Source: Oscarella lobularis
Taxonomy: Eukaryota > Porifera > Homoscleromorpha > Homosclerophorida > Oscarellidae
Length of the DNA: 64,000 nucleotides
Assembly (NCBI RefSeq): GCF_947507565.1
Contig: NC_089178.1
Location: 1,674,001 to 1,738,000 of the forward strand
Direction: 5' to 3'
Below are positions 33,896 to 45,387 of the stretch, piece by piece; the first letter of the stretch is position 1; the number at the start of each line of letters is the position of its first letter. Both the position numbers and the translations under genes were made by a program. The notes beneath the pieces were generated by a model. It did not search any database. It saw only the letters and a program-made list of their open reading frames with translations, and was not told the origin of the DNA.

Positions 33896-36560
33896 ATGAT
33901 CTACGTCCTTGAGCGTCTTCTTGTTTGGATCTGGAATCAAGTAGAGAAATTCGTGTACGAGGGCTCCGACGAGGATTCCTTAGTCGACGATTCTAATTTT
34001 GACAAAAATGAAAGTGATAACAAAAGCAGTTGCGTGGATATGGAAACTGTCGACGTCGTGCAACTTGAGACCGAAAATGAGCCGGGGCCTGATTCGTTGA
34101 TCCAACTGCTCCCGGAATCTGATTGGAAAAGGATCAAAGGACTGAAGGAGAGATGGTGCAGTGAGAACAAGCGGAAGTCGACGCTTCTCATGCGTTCTCA
34201 CGTTCGAGAAGCTCTGGTGTCAAGCCTTGATCCCTATGCCTTTTGCCTGCACCTGTTAGAGACGACCTATCGTCACGGTCAGGGACCTCAGTCTTTAGCA
34301 AGAGTTGCACTCACAGAACTCCATCAGTGGATTCAAGGCATGACTGGCAGTGATGTTCCTTTTCCAAAGACTTTTCACAAGGAAATGGCAGTGCAAGTTG
34401 GAGCATATTGCAATCCAACCCTATTCCAGTTCATTCATCTCGTCTATGATTTGGGCTGCGAACCAAAGGCTCTCTATGAACCTTGCATATGGAAACTGAT
34501 TGAAAAGAAAATGTTTAAGGAGGTAACGTTTGCCAGCGACATTATTACTTGTAAATTGGAAGCTTAAGTGATACAGGCTGCCTCTTGCGTGTCAGTGCTT
34601 CACATGTATGCCAATTTTACCGTTGACGACATTCTCCTGCCTCTGCTTTTTTATAATAAGCCATCTCTTGTTGAAAGGTAAACGCCATTTTCTTCTGTGA
34701 GTCCTGCAGCACCTTTCTCGTAGGTACCTTGAAGAAAGTGGTCAGAAAACTCGGGAAGTCTTCTTGAAATTGCTGGACACACTTTGTTGTGATGGAGTTA
34801 ACTTGGACGTTGTTTGCAAGTACGACAGTCTCTCTTGCTTGCCTCCCGCACCCTCCACGTTTTCTCGTTAGGTCAGCGAACGTCGAGAGAACGACCGTTA
34901 CCAAGAAACAGTTGCGGAAATTGAGTGACAAACTTGTAAAGCAGTATAGTCTTTATGATGGTAGGTAACGTCCTTTTTTTCTACTTAATAATAAATATTT
35001 TGCTTTTAGTAGAGCGACCGAATTCTGCACTCACCAAAGCCACTTCAGCAATGAACAGTTACCTGTATCTGAAGTACAAGAAGGTAATGTATCTGTACCA
35101 GTCTTACGCTGCTGCACCGTGACTACCTTTATTTACAGCAAAGTGAAGGGAAATGGGACGAGCTTTTGGAGGTGGGCCAGCACTTACACGCTTTCACGAA
35201 TTCTCTTCTTTTATGGCTTTTCTACCCAGTGTTGCGTTGCTCAGTTTCCTTCCCTCCAAATGCAAGCCGTCGATGCGATGATTTCCAACGGAGACGTCCC
35301 CACTGCCGTTCGATTTGCGCGAAAATTCAATATTCCTTCTCCCCATTTGCTTGCTGCAATGGAAAGACAAGGAGATCATACGCGTTCAGAGATTCGTCGG
35401 TATTCGGAATCTTTAGTCACCGGTATCTCTCCTGCTCACCAAAAATATTACGCACTTCCGATCCTATTTGAGTCCATTCATTTTGTGGACGATCTGCCGA
35501 AATTGCAAGGCTGCATGAAGACGATCTCGAAAGTGCATCATTCGCGTTTAGCAAGTTCAACAGTGACCTTTGTCTTTGCTAGCCGGGAACGGTGGTTGGG
35601 GTTGACGCTGAGTGGAGACCCACGCCATCTGCCAAGTGGGTTACCTAGTGTAGTGATTTCTCAGTTTTGTTGACATTCTCTTTCAGAATGGGTCTTTTGC
35701 AATTGGCCGTGGCGGATGAGGTGTATCTTTTGGATATGGTCAATTTGCCTGCTGTGATACCGAATGCTATGATGACGGAATTGATCCGTCAACTTTTTGC
35801 GTCATCAGAAACTCTGACATTAGGTTGGCAAGTTGAGAAACCGCTGGGCACCATTCAGTCGCTGTTTTAGGTTATGCCATTTCCAGCGATATAGAAGTCT
35901 TGGCCGCAACCTGCTCATATGCAAAATCCGTTCTATGCGATATGAAACGAGTGGTAGATCTATGGCGATTTGATCAGTCGGTCCGTTTCTTTGCCGCGAT
36001 ATCTGGAAAACTAAATAAAACCTGTCTGTTTTAGCTGAAGGAAAAAGAAGAGCAGGGCCCAAGACCTGAGTCGGAACACCGCGGTTTGAGTGGTCTCGTC
36101 CAGGTTTGTCTTGGTCTTCCCTTGGACAAGAACGAGCAGATGAGCGACTGGGAACGACGACCACTGAGACGCAGTCAAATTATCTACGCAGGTCAGCAGC
36201 AAAAAAGGAGACTTACCAAAGTATTTCGTTTGTACTAGCACTGGATGCGCACTGTCTCCTCGGGGTGTACGAAGTACTGTGCGCAAAGGCGAGGCGTCTG
36301 TCTTTTGAACTCCGCGAGGAAATCAACCTTGAGCCTAGTATAAATCTGGTGAAAGGGGTCAAGAAGAAAGGGTACGTGGCGGACGTGTGCCTTCAATTTC
36401 TTATCTTTTTTCGCCTTGCAGTACTGCAGTTCCAAACGTTCCAGAGGTAATGATCTTGCTGACATCTTTCTTCATTTTAACGCTTTTCCAGGACTATCAA
36501 CAACTACTACAAATAAGCAAAACGTCCAGTTCTGGGTGGTACTGTAATGCGTCAGCTTAA
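33896..36560 (+). CDS. EXD3: EXD3 / Mut-7-like DEDD 3'-5' exonuclease
   Basis: A homologue of animal EXD3 (exonuclease mut-7 homologue). The long N-terminal helical region contains AVQVGAYCNPTLFQFIHL, LLPLLFYNKPSLVERYLEESG and KYYALPILFESIHFVDDLP. The exonuclease domain follows: motif I GVDAEWRP (Asp and Glu), KMGLLQLAVADEVYLLDM, motif II around GYAISSDIEVLA, then MSDWERRPLRRSQI and motif III YAALDAHCLLGVYEVLC. All expected acidic residues are present. The start ATG at 33896 is the first in frame. The spliced frame stops at TAA 36558-36560 after VPEDYQQLLQIS. Human EXD3 continues into a Mut7-C domain; here only a frame-broken tail of that domain follows. Confidence 0.85.
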
Positions 36561-36699
36561 TTAAAGCATAGATTAAAGTCAAGAGTCAACGATTGTGACC
36601 AGGTTTGGATGTGTACCCATCTCGTTTTTTGCCGTTGAGTACTAGCTTAATTACATAAAGACTGGCTCAATCGGTCTGCAACTTCAACGTTTATCTTTG

Positions 36700-37030
36700 C
36701 ATCGCGTTTCTCGACATGGTCTCTGTTCTCACTGCTACACCAGTCCTGACAAAGATTTTGTCCTTGAAACGCCTCAACAACGTTTTCCACGAAACGTCAT
36801 GTCTCATGGTAGCGTTGTTATTGAGAGTGACGTGGCGTGCATTGCCTCTAGCGGGGTTCAGCTGCAAGTCGCTAGTATACCTGTTGACGTTCTTCGCAAA
36901 GTCAACGAGTCCTTCTGTTGCTCTCCACATGCGGCAATGCGTTCTGGGATGGACTTCATCACGCCGGAATATTTGAAGATGACGGAAGCAAAAACTGAAC
37001 CCTTTCGTTCAGTCGTTCCCTTGAGCAAAT
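36700..37030 (+). pseudogene. Frame-disrupted relic of the Mut7-C domain of EXD3
   Basis: Downstream of the EXD3 stop, one frame reads a Cys pair (LCSHCYTSPDKDFVLE), then GVQLQVASIPVDVLRKVNES and FCCSP. The continuation CGNAFWDGLHH lies one frame away (starting near 36930). Together these recall the Mut7-C ending in which a CC pair is followed by CGxxFWxGSH. The N-terminal part of Mut7-C is absent. It could be a decaying tail, a sequencing frameshift, or an alternatively spliced exon. Confidence 0.55.
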
Positions 37031-37238
37031 TATTTACAGAGACAGTGTGTTATTGCGAAATGATTTATCTAAACAGGCAAATCAGTACCTCAAAACTAAA
37101 ACGCCTTAAAAATCCCTCTGTGGCCATTAGTGCTCTAAGGTGAACTAGTACAAATAAATCTGAGGTAGATTCTCGACCCTTCCCAAAAAAAAGGGGGAAA
37201 GCGAGAACACAACCAACCGCGACGAAACACGGGACTCC

Positions 37239-40200
37239 CTACACAAACTCTGACCCGGTGTTCTTGAGTTCCTGAATCATAGCGGCGAGTTGCGGAGACA
37301 TGCTCTCCTTCGGCGCGAGTCGGAGAGGCGGGACGACGCGCCGTCGCGTCGGCGGTACGGGCGCGATCTTCGTGCCCGACTGCCTCTTCCTTTGCTGTAT
37401 CGTCTCGTTCACCACCTCAGGCGGAATCATAGGATTTGACCTGGAACGACGCTTCTCGCGCCTCTCGGCCCGCAGCGCCTTCTGCACCTCGGGACTCTGC
37501 GCTCCCGGGTTCTGCAGGCGATGTATCATCTCCTGCAGATCGGCCGATATCTGAGCATTTCCACCCTCTTCGAATTTCTCCTTCATCTCTTTAATGCCGG
37601 CCGCCACTACCGGCGATCCGGCCGAGGTGGCGCCGTTGAAGCGCGGAGAGATTTCGTGGAGATCCTCGAGTCCCGAGAGAAGACGAGCGTTCGCGACGTC
37701 GAGGCCGCGAATGCGATTTTCTTGGAGCGATATGTGCTGCTGCTTGGAGGATAAGATTTCCTGGAGTTCTCGTTTTTCGCGACGAAATTTATTCTCGCTT
37801 TCGACGACACGCTCGAGAATTCGACGCATTTCCACTTCCTTGTCCTGAAACCGACGTATCTGATCTTTTGCAGCGTCAAGCTCCTTCTGCAGTGACCTGG
37901 CGGCACGCTGATTCTCTCGCAGTTCGGACTTGACGGAGTAAAGTTCCTCGCGCAGATGAGCGTTCTCGGCCTCAAGCTAAAATATATAGAAGCCCCTTAA
38001 AGTTATAAACAAAACAAATAAATACGGTAAGAAGAAATCCCAAAGGGTATCTGCACAGGATGAAGCCTTATATAACGCGAGGGTACAATCCCACAAACAA
38101 AACGTATAGAAGCCAANNNNNNNNNNNNNNNNNNNNNNNNNNNNNNNNNNNNNNNNNNNNNNNNNNNNNNNNNNNNNNNNNNNNNNNNNNNNNNNNNNNN
38201 NNNNNNNNNNNNNNNNNNNNNNNNNNNNNNNNNNNNNNNNNNNNNNNNNNNNNNNNNNNNNNNNNNNNNNNNNNNNNNNNNNNNNNNNNNNNNNNNNNNN
38301 NNNNNNNNNNNNNNNNAGATGTTTCGCCAACAAAACCGGCGATGAAACGCGCCTCCCGTAGCCGGGAGCGGTGAACGCGCGCGCGGGGCTCTGACGGCTC
38401 TGACGAATCGAGTGGAGCAGCGACGGATGACGACCTTCGTTCGTCGGCGACGTGAGCGCCGCTGTGGGAGACATGGCACGCTCTCGGTCTCGTTCTTCGA
38501 AAGAGGACTCGAGCGACGTGAGGTCCTGATCCGAGTCGTTCCGGCGAGACGGATCGCGCGCTTTGGCCGCAGCCGATTGCGATATGGAGTGCAAGATGAG
38601 CGGCAGCGCCCCGACGCGCTCCATGTCCGCCTTATTGAGTCTGCTGATGAGTTCGACGAGAATTCGATGCATGATAGCGAGCTCTTTGCCAAGATCGACG
38701 TTGGCCGGGGTGGAATGAACTGACTCCGCCTCACCAAGAGGAGACTACAGGACACGAATTCATAAAAAATCGTTTTTACTTCTAATTTTTCCTTACTGAT
38801 ATCTTGTCGATGTAGTGAACCATGTTGGGAATTTCTCTCTCAAGAAATTCGTCCATGAAGAACATGTAGTCCTCTTTGGCACCAAACCTAATAAGTGACA
38901 CTTGGAAAAAATCATAGAACGCTCTTGATTCAACAAACCTAGTGAAATTGGCTAAACTCTGCAGAACTTTCGCTACTAGCGTTAGTTTTCGGCTTGTTTT
39001 ATCATCCGGATAAGCTGACATAAGGCCGTCAAATAAAACATCTTCCCTGTATATAGTACTGACCTTGCATAAGATGAAAAAGACTAGGTGATAGAATAGC
39101 TGGGCAGAAAAACCGCAAGAAAATAGATCCACTGAATGACAGATTAATTAATGACGACCGATTCTGTGTGCGTGGAGATGTGACAAAGTTCTCACCTGAT
39201 TAATTTTTTAGCTACAGTATCGTGCTCCTTTCCTAAATTGACTCGAAAGCCGTGAAATACTTCCTGCAGTTCACTGTAAAAAGACAAAGAAACTGACTAG
39301 GAACTTGCAAAGCTTGCTTTCACATACACTGGAAAAAACGGGTATGAACTGACAATTTTTGCCCACGCCTTCTCCACAAATAGAACAAGGGTTTCCTGCG
39401 ACTTTCTTAGCTCTGCTTCCGGCGGCAATTTCGACGGATCCACCTTTTACGCATACGTATCAACGGAGTCTAAACTCCGGCTTAGCTCTTACCTCGCACT
39501 CTTCATCACTTTCATACAGATAGCGTATGAACGCACCCACTGTATCTCTGAGATACTGGAAAAAGCAAAACAAAGAAAATACTGAAGTGACGTAAGACGA
39601 ATATTAGGATTATTGACTTCATGCAACAAGGTTCGCCTTACTATGATTGCCTCGATTTCTTACCTTTTCCCCTACCAACTTCATGTACGTGTCCATTGCT
39701 TTTGTGGCAAACGTATTACCTCGAAATATCAGATTTTCATCCTCTGTATCAGAGCGCAAGAAATGTCCGTTTACGTCATCTCTTGCCTTGCAAGTATAGC
39801 ACTTTACCCAGATTATGAACTTCCGTCATGACAATGTCCATGAGAAAGTCGTGCGACTTTCCACAGGAATTGACAATCCGAATCAGCGTCTGGGCAATTT
39901 CATCCTAAAAGAACATCCCCATGCCCCGACAAAAAGAAGCCACAAGGACGCTCACCTTTTCCTTGGCTGGAATAATAGGCTCAAGCACTTGACAAAGGAC
40001 AGAGTAATCCTCTTGAAGATACTATGACAACACAAGCAACGCATCATGAAATGAATAGCTAGAAAACGAAGCAAAATTAACTTACATGTAGAAAATTATC
40101 GTATGTTTTCAGAGCCAAAACGGGAACCACCTAGAGTCACCCAAACTAAGTGGACGATCCTTCAGCGAGACAGAAGCCAAACGTACTTGGTACTTAGTCT

Positions 40201-41962
40201 TAATCCGTATCGTCGCCTGTTCGAGTTTGTGAGAGCCAACAATAGGATGCCTAAAAAAAGGACATGGAGAAGACAAATGAACTCAGAATAGACAGCTACC
40301 ATTTCTCGAGGGGACTGCTCTTCCCGTCAAACTGCGAAACAGAAATCAGCACTTTCCCTGCGAGAAGAACACACAAGCGGAAGAGTCAATAAGAGTCAAT
40401 ATTGAGGCACTAGACCACAACTCGAAGCCAATCCCCCTCTTCTCACCTACGAGGGTCGGCCCCTTTCGCTTCTTCTCCGTATCCTTATACATTCGAACGG
40501 TGATCATGTTGAACACTTCCACGTTGCCAAAGGAGAAATGCTCGCCCCAAAACAGGCTATCCCCGTGCATTTTCGTCGTCGTGCGAGCGTAAAGCGTATC
40601 GTCGAGAAAAATCTCACAATAATAGTTCCTTGAGAGAGAGAGAGAGAAAAAACGTAATTTTTTTTCAATTAAAAAATTCGACGATGTCATACTTTTTCTT
40701 CGGCATTCCTTTCGAATCCATGATCCAAAAAGTGACGTCGATCTCCTCGCGCGAATCGTTGTCGCGCTCGCGATTCACGCATCGACCGAGCCCGTCGAGC
40801 CACGATTTCATCTGCGGCTCGTCGGCGCATCGGCAACGCAACGTCGCGTCGCCGCACAGCACGTCGAAGCAGTGCTCGCGCGGCGCGATGCTCGCGTGAA
40901 GGACCCGTATCGTCGGCGCCTGTTTTCCAGTCAGCTCGATCTAAAGAGAAAAGGAGGGGGGTGTAGCCTCCTCGTATTGCGGCTATTCGCCGTGGGAAGA
41001 ATGCGCAGGCGCCGCGTACCGACGTGTTCGGCTCGCCGAGCGGCGTTAGACTGTCGAACGAGTCGAGCGAACGGCCGAGCGGTCGCGCTTCGGCGAGCTG
41101 ATTTCGATAGAGACGTCTTGAATGAATAGAATAAAAAAACGTCCGCTCTTTTTCGCTATGGTCTCACCCTTCGTTGCGCGACAAGCTCTTAGATCGTTGA
41201 AAGCTTCCGCTTTTCTTGTCTTTGTCTTTTTCCGACGCCGTCGGGCCGATCGATGATGTTTTTTTCGTCGACGATTTGCCGCGTCGAAGCGACGCTCGCA
41301 AGCGCCCCTACGCCCACGGGAACTTTGAAAAGGAGAAGCGCGAGCGCGAAGGAGAACAAAACGAAGCGGGGACCCTTCTTTACTTTTGCGAGCGCGCGCG
41401 CGCCGCGATGTACTTACGCCGAGCGAGAGCGATGAGCTCGACTCGGTCGTCGCCGGCAGGCGACGATACTCCTCCGAGTCGGATAGGGCCGTATCCGGCA
41501 GCGTCGGTCGCTCGAGAGAAGCCCGCGCCGAACGTTCGACAGCCAAGCGGGACGGTCGCGCTAACGAGAAAAAAAAAGGGGCGATTTCGAAAACGTGGGG
41601 AGGGCTAGGGATGCGGTTACCGCCGTCGCGGTCAAGAATGTCGTCGCCTACGTGTACGACGGTTGCGTGTTGTTGAGAGGTCTGTGCCTACGCGAAAGAG
41701 AGCGTTTAATTTAGTGGGGCCCCCGATCGTTTTGTTTGTCTCAAGCGCTTCGCTTGCCTCTTTCGCTTCTTCGCTTTCGTAGAAGTAGAGTCGGCCTTCG
41801 TCGAAGGAGACGACGCAATAGCGTTTGTTCCATTTCGATGTGGCTAGCGGGTCTGAAGCAAAAGACGGGTTGGATGTGTTTCCCCGTTTGGGGAGCCCGA
41901 CCTTCGATCCATAGCCAGCCTTCGAGACGTCGTCCGTCCGATCCTCCTCCGCTCGAATTCAT
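37239..41962 (-). CDS. SynGAP/DAB2IP-family Ras GTPase-activating protein
   Basis: Domain order follows SYNGAP1/DAB2IP/RASAL2. A split PH domain begins at the start 41962 ([10 protein letters not shown], then after a 49-nt intron [20 protein letters not shown]). A C2 domain has [19 protein letters not shown] and [16 protein letters not shown]. The RasGAP domain has [19 protein letters not shown] near 39720 with the arginine finger, [20 protein letters not shown] and [15 protein letters not shown]. The C-terminus is a coiled coil ([20 protein letters not shown]) and a Pro/Arg-rich end at TAG 37239-37241. It would switch off Ras or Rap at membranes. A serine- and arginine-rich exon near 41050-41550 is not resolved. 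A 200-N assembly gap falls inside the gene, so the model is incomplete. The gene is divergent from the VLK-like gene. Confidence 0.88.
38117..38316. other. Assembly gap (200 N)
   Basis: Exactly 200 N, probably a placeholder length. It lies within the RasGAP gene near an intron/exon boundary. The left flank repeats TATAGAAGCC (about 37985 and 38105), which suggests a collapsed intronic repeat. Confidence 0.99.
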
Positions 41963-42037
41963 TGCGTTCCTCTCTCGGTGTATGTGCTAATGGGACGAAG
42001 CGGAAACCGTCGCCATTTCGCCTATGCCAGATAGTGT

Positions 42038-42043
42038 CACGTG
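42038..42043. promoter_or_regulatory. CACGTG E-box upstream of RasGAP gene
   Basis: Palindrome-like context GTGTCACGTGTCAC, about 76 bp upstream of the RasGAP ATG, within the 312-bp divergent promoter shared with the VLK-like gene. Confidence 0.45.
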
Positions 42044-42202
42044 TCACAAAACGCGCGCGCGTCCGCCCAACATTTTGTGCACTTTATGTGTTGTACAGCA
42101 ATATCCAGCGTGTGGCTTCTCGCTGCCGAGCTGGTAATTTAAACAGCTAAAAACAACAGTACAGTCTCCGTTAACCGTTGTATTATTACCTCTGAATTTA
42201 CT

Positions 42203-42208
42203 CACGTG
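42203..42208. promoter_or_regulatory. CACGTG E-box upstream of VLK-like gene
   Basis: Context CTCACGTGCACATGCGCAGG, about 67 bp before the ATG at 42275. The adjacent CATGCGCA resembles an NRF1 half-site. Confidence 0.4.
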
Positions 42209-42274
42209 CACATGCGCAGGATGTAACTAATATCCTCCGCCCTCTTTCGTTACACATAGTACGGTGCGAAAGCG

Positions 42275-45200
42275 ATGAAGAATAGTAACAATGGGCGACG
42301 CTTCCTATATTTTTCGTGCATCGTCCTATTCGGCCTGGCCGCGTACACGTCACTACTTCTCACGTACACAGCGCGCGACAAGACGGACTACGACGTTCGT
42401 GTGAGGGGCGTTGCCGTTCGTCGCCGATGGCAAGACGTCGCTCACCTACAAGGACTCCTCAGCGACATGCATCGCGAACTGAACGAAGCCGTCGCCGAAC
42501 GCGACGAAGTCGAACTCCAATTGAAACAGATTCTCGAAACCGAGGAGGGAAAACACATGGCGCGATGGACGACGATAGTGCATCCGATAAAGAGTAAACT
42601 TCCTGCACGCTTGCGTTCTACGCCCCTACTCGGCTGCGATCACATCGACGCTATACAAATGATGGGTCGAGTCTCCGAATCGAACGACGACAATTCGACT
42701 TTGATTTATCGCGGATTGCTCGGCGCCGAGCAAGTGATCGTGAAAAGCGTCAATCCCAGTGGGAGTTTCATAAAGCAATGTAGCGGCGAAATGAAGCGGA
42801 GCGCGTGCCTTCAGATGGCCAACTACAGACTGATGCGAGAAATTATCCTGCTCCAAGATCTCCAGAGTGAGAACGTTCTAAAGGTAAAAACTCATAATTA
42901 GTTAATTTCGTTATGGCGGACGTCCGCTGGTTTTAGATCCTGGGCCGATGCGTAAGGAGTGATGCAGTCAGCACAGATACAGCTGAACGTGGTATTACGG
43001 TTGTGACTGAAAATGCACAACCCATGTCTCTCGAGAGGACAAAGTTGCTGCCATTGGAAAAGAAAATTTCTGTAAGCTATGATCAAAATGATATGTATCT
43101 GTATGATGATACATCTCTTCAGGTCATCGCCCAAATTTTGAAACTGCTCGAGTTTTTGAATCATTCGCCGCTTGGTTCATTGCGAATTGAATCCTTTCAT
43201 ATCGGTCTCTTGGTTATGGCGGAAGGAAAGGTGAAGTTGGGTCATGTCAGTCATCTGACGAGCAAGGAACTGGGCTGCGGCTCGTCAAGTGACTGCGTCA
43301 TCTCGAAGCTACACGGTAGCGTGCAGCCAACGTGCACTAGTTTTCGATGCGTTGGTTACAATCGCATCATAAATTTGAAAAATGCTAATGAGAAGATCTT
43401 CGCTCCAATTCTCTGGGAATCGGGTGGCAGCGACGAGGAGTTGTCAAAACAGGCTGTTGCAAAGGAGATGCTCGATGATTTGCGACTTTCGAACGTGAGC
43501 TACGGACGGATGATTGAACGCCTGTACGGCTCGCTGGCAAATAACGGCAGAAAGAAAGAGGAAGAGGAGGAGGAGGACGACGATGATTCACTTGCAAAAC
43601 GCATGTCCGTATTTAGTGAGCTTGACACTGACAAGATGCAAGACAGTGCTCAGAAGGAAGAGCAATCAAAAAACGTTCCTCTTCAAAAGCAGAATTTTCA
43701 TCGCCCTGAACAGCCGGCGGCGGCGGCGGCGGCAACCACAAATGGCAAAACGGCTACTTTCAAAGTTCTACCGGACGTTGACTTTCCCGGCAAGCACGAC
43801 TATAACTGCTTGAACACGAAAGCGCGATGGGGCTGCGCGATAGCCGTTCAGAACGTCGAGGAAGCAAAGAATCGGTGCCTGAAGGACGAACGATGCAAGG
43901 CGTTTGTCGTCGTGCCCCATCAACAACAGAGAGCCAACGATTGGATGACGGCTTTTCTCAAGGACGGAGCCTCCGGCCCCGTTCGCCATCAGGGCACGGT
44001 GACGTACGTGAAAGTGGAGCAGGCGAGCAACGATGCGTCGCAGACGGTGGATCCTTTCGAACGAGTCGCCGGACGATTGCAACGCCACGCTGCGACGACT
44101 ATTTCTAAAAAGGAGATTTCCGCAGCGGAATCAGCGACGTGTCCTTTAGGTACGAAAAAGTCCAACGTAGCATGCTCACTCTAGAGAGCAGAGAGCGATT
44201 AGATAAATTAGGAAAATTCTATATATCTGTGCCACCACTTACGTTCACATTTTAGCTAGTATCCTTTCGGAGCAATACGCTCTACGGCGAACGCGCGAGA
44301 AGCGTTTAATGGAAATTATGGGCTGGTCAAGCATGACGGACAGTGAGTGGCTCCCGATGCTTCGCAGCGCCAACGCCGTGCCGACTGACTACTCAAAAGC
44401 GAGCGAGACGTCGAACGGCGTCGGCGTTCAAGTCGAATTTTCGTCGAAACAGAAGGGCTGGTTCAAAGTCGAAACAGGCGTCAATAAAAGGCACATTGCT
44501 CAAGTCGCCTTCTTCTACTTGGATCGCTTACTTGGGGTAGCACGTGGCATGTCGAAGAGATTTCATAAATAATGAGTTTGTCTCTTCCAGATGTTTAAAA
44601 CAGTTCCGACCACAGGTCGAATTTTCTCTCTTATCGAACTGCAACAGGCGCACTTTCCTTCAAAACTCGGCGTCGTCAAAGCGCCGTTTGCTGCCCATCT
44701 CAAAGCGGACGGATCGCTTCCCGGCGCCATGTCGGCGTGGATCCGCGGCGACGTCGACATCAAGCGAAAGGTATCGCTTCGCGCCCAAGAGGAGACCGCT
44801 TGGGCCGTGACGCGTTTAACGCAAGAGCAAAAGGACGATCTCGAATACATCCTCATGATGTGGCTGGGAGGACTGAGTCTTCCTTCAGAAAAATTCCTCG
44901 CCGTCCAAAGTCAGTCAGACGAATGATGTCATTGAGGCAGAATGAGAATTCGTTTTCGTAGATCACATGGTGCATTTGGACAGTCATTTGGCAATGAAGC
45001 AACTTCCTTTGGACGTATTCCCGTACTTCAACAACTGCCAGTTCCCGCGTCATCTCATCACTATTCTACGATTCATGCACACGAGCAAGAACGAGACTTG
45101 CCGGCTAAGCAAACAAGTGAGAAAGAGAAATGAGAAGGAGGTGCACTTTGAAACTTTTCCTTTTTCTTCCTTCTTTAGTTGGTCCAAGCAATGCAAACAG

Positions 45201-45334
45201 ATCCGCTCAAGCCGACGGAAGAGCTCTTCGGTTCGGATGGTCTCGCTTTGCTTGACAAAGCCGTTGAACAACTGCTCGACCTTGTCGAAAAATGCATAGA
45301 AAGATTCGGAGAATCAATTATTTTATACGACTAG
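42275..45334 (+). CDS. Type II membrane protein fusing a VLK/PKDCC-like kinase domain to a Four-jointed/FAM20-like domain
   Basis: Six exons (42275-42883, 42937-44149, 44256-44536, 44591-44909, 44962-45116, 45179-45334) give 910 aa. A signal-anchor helix lies at residues 10-30, followed by a coiled coil. Residues about 120-400 resemble VLK/PKDCC: LLGCDHI, QVIVKSVNPSG with the lysine, MANYRLMREIILLQDL, SENVLKILGRC, FLNHSPLGSLRIESF. The positions of the catalytic and metal Asp read IESFHIG and KLGHVSH, so they look lost. A Glu/Asp run and an Ala run follow, then a Cys-containing PAN-like segment (NCLNTKARWGC, RCLKDERCKAFVVVP). Residues about 610-910 resemble Four-jointed/GASK1/FAM20: GWFKVE, AQVAFFYLDRLLG, PTTGRIF, NHMVHLDSHLA, PYFNNCQFPR. 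Here too the usual NxDR is replaced by MMWLGG. It is probably a Golgi or secreted scaffold or pseudokinase. Confidence 0.75.
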
Positions 45335-45387
45335 CGACACATTTTCAAACACCGCCTTTTTTTAAATTAAATAAATTATTACCGATT

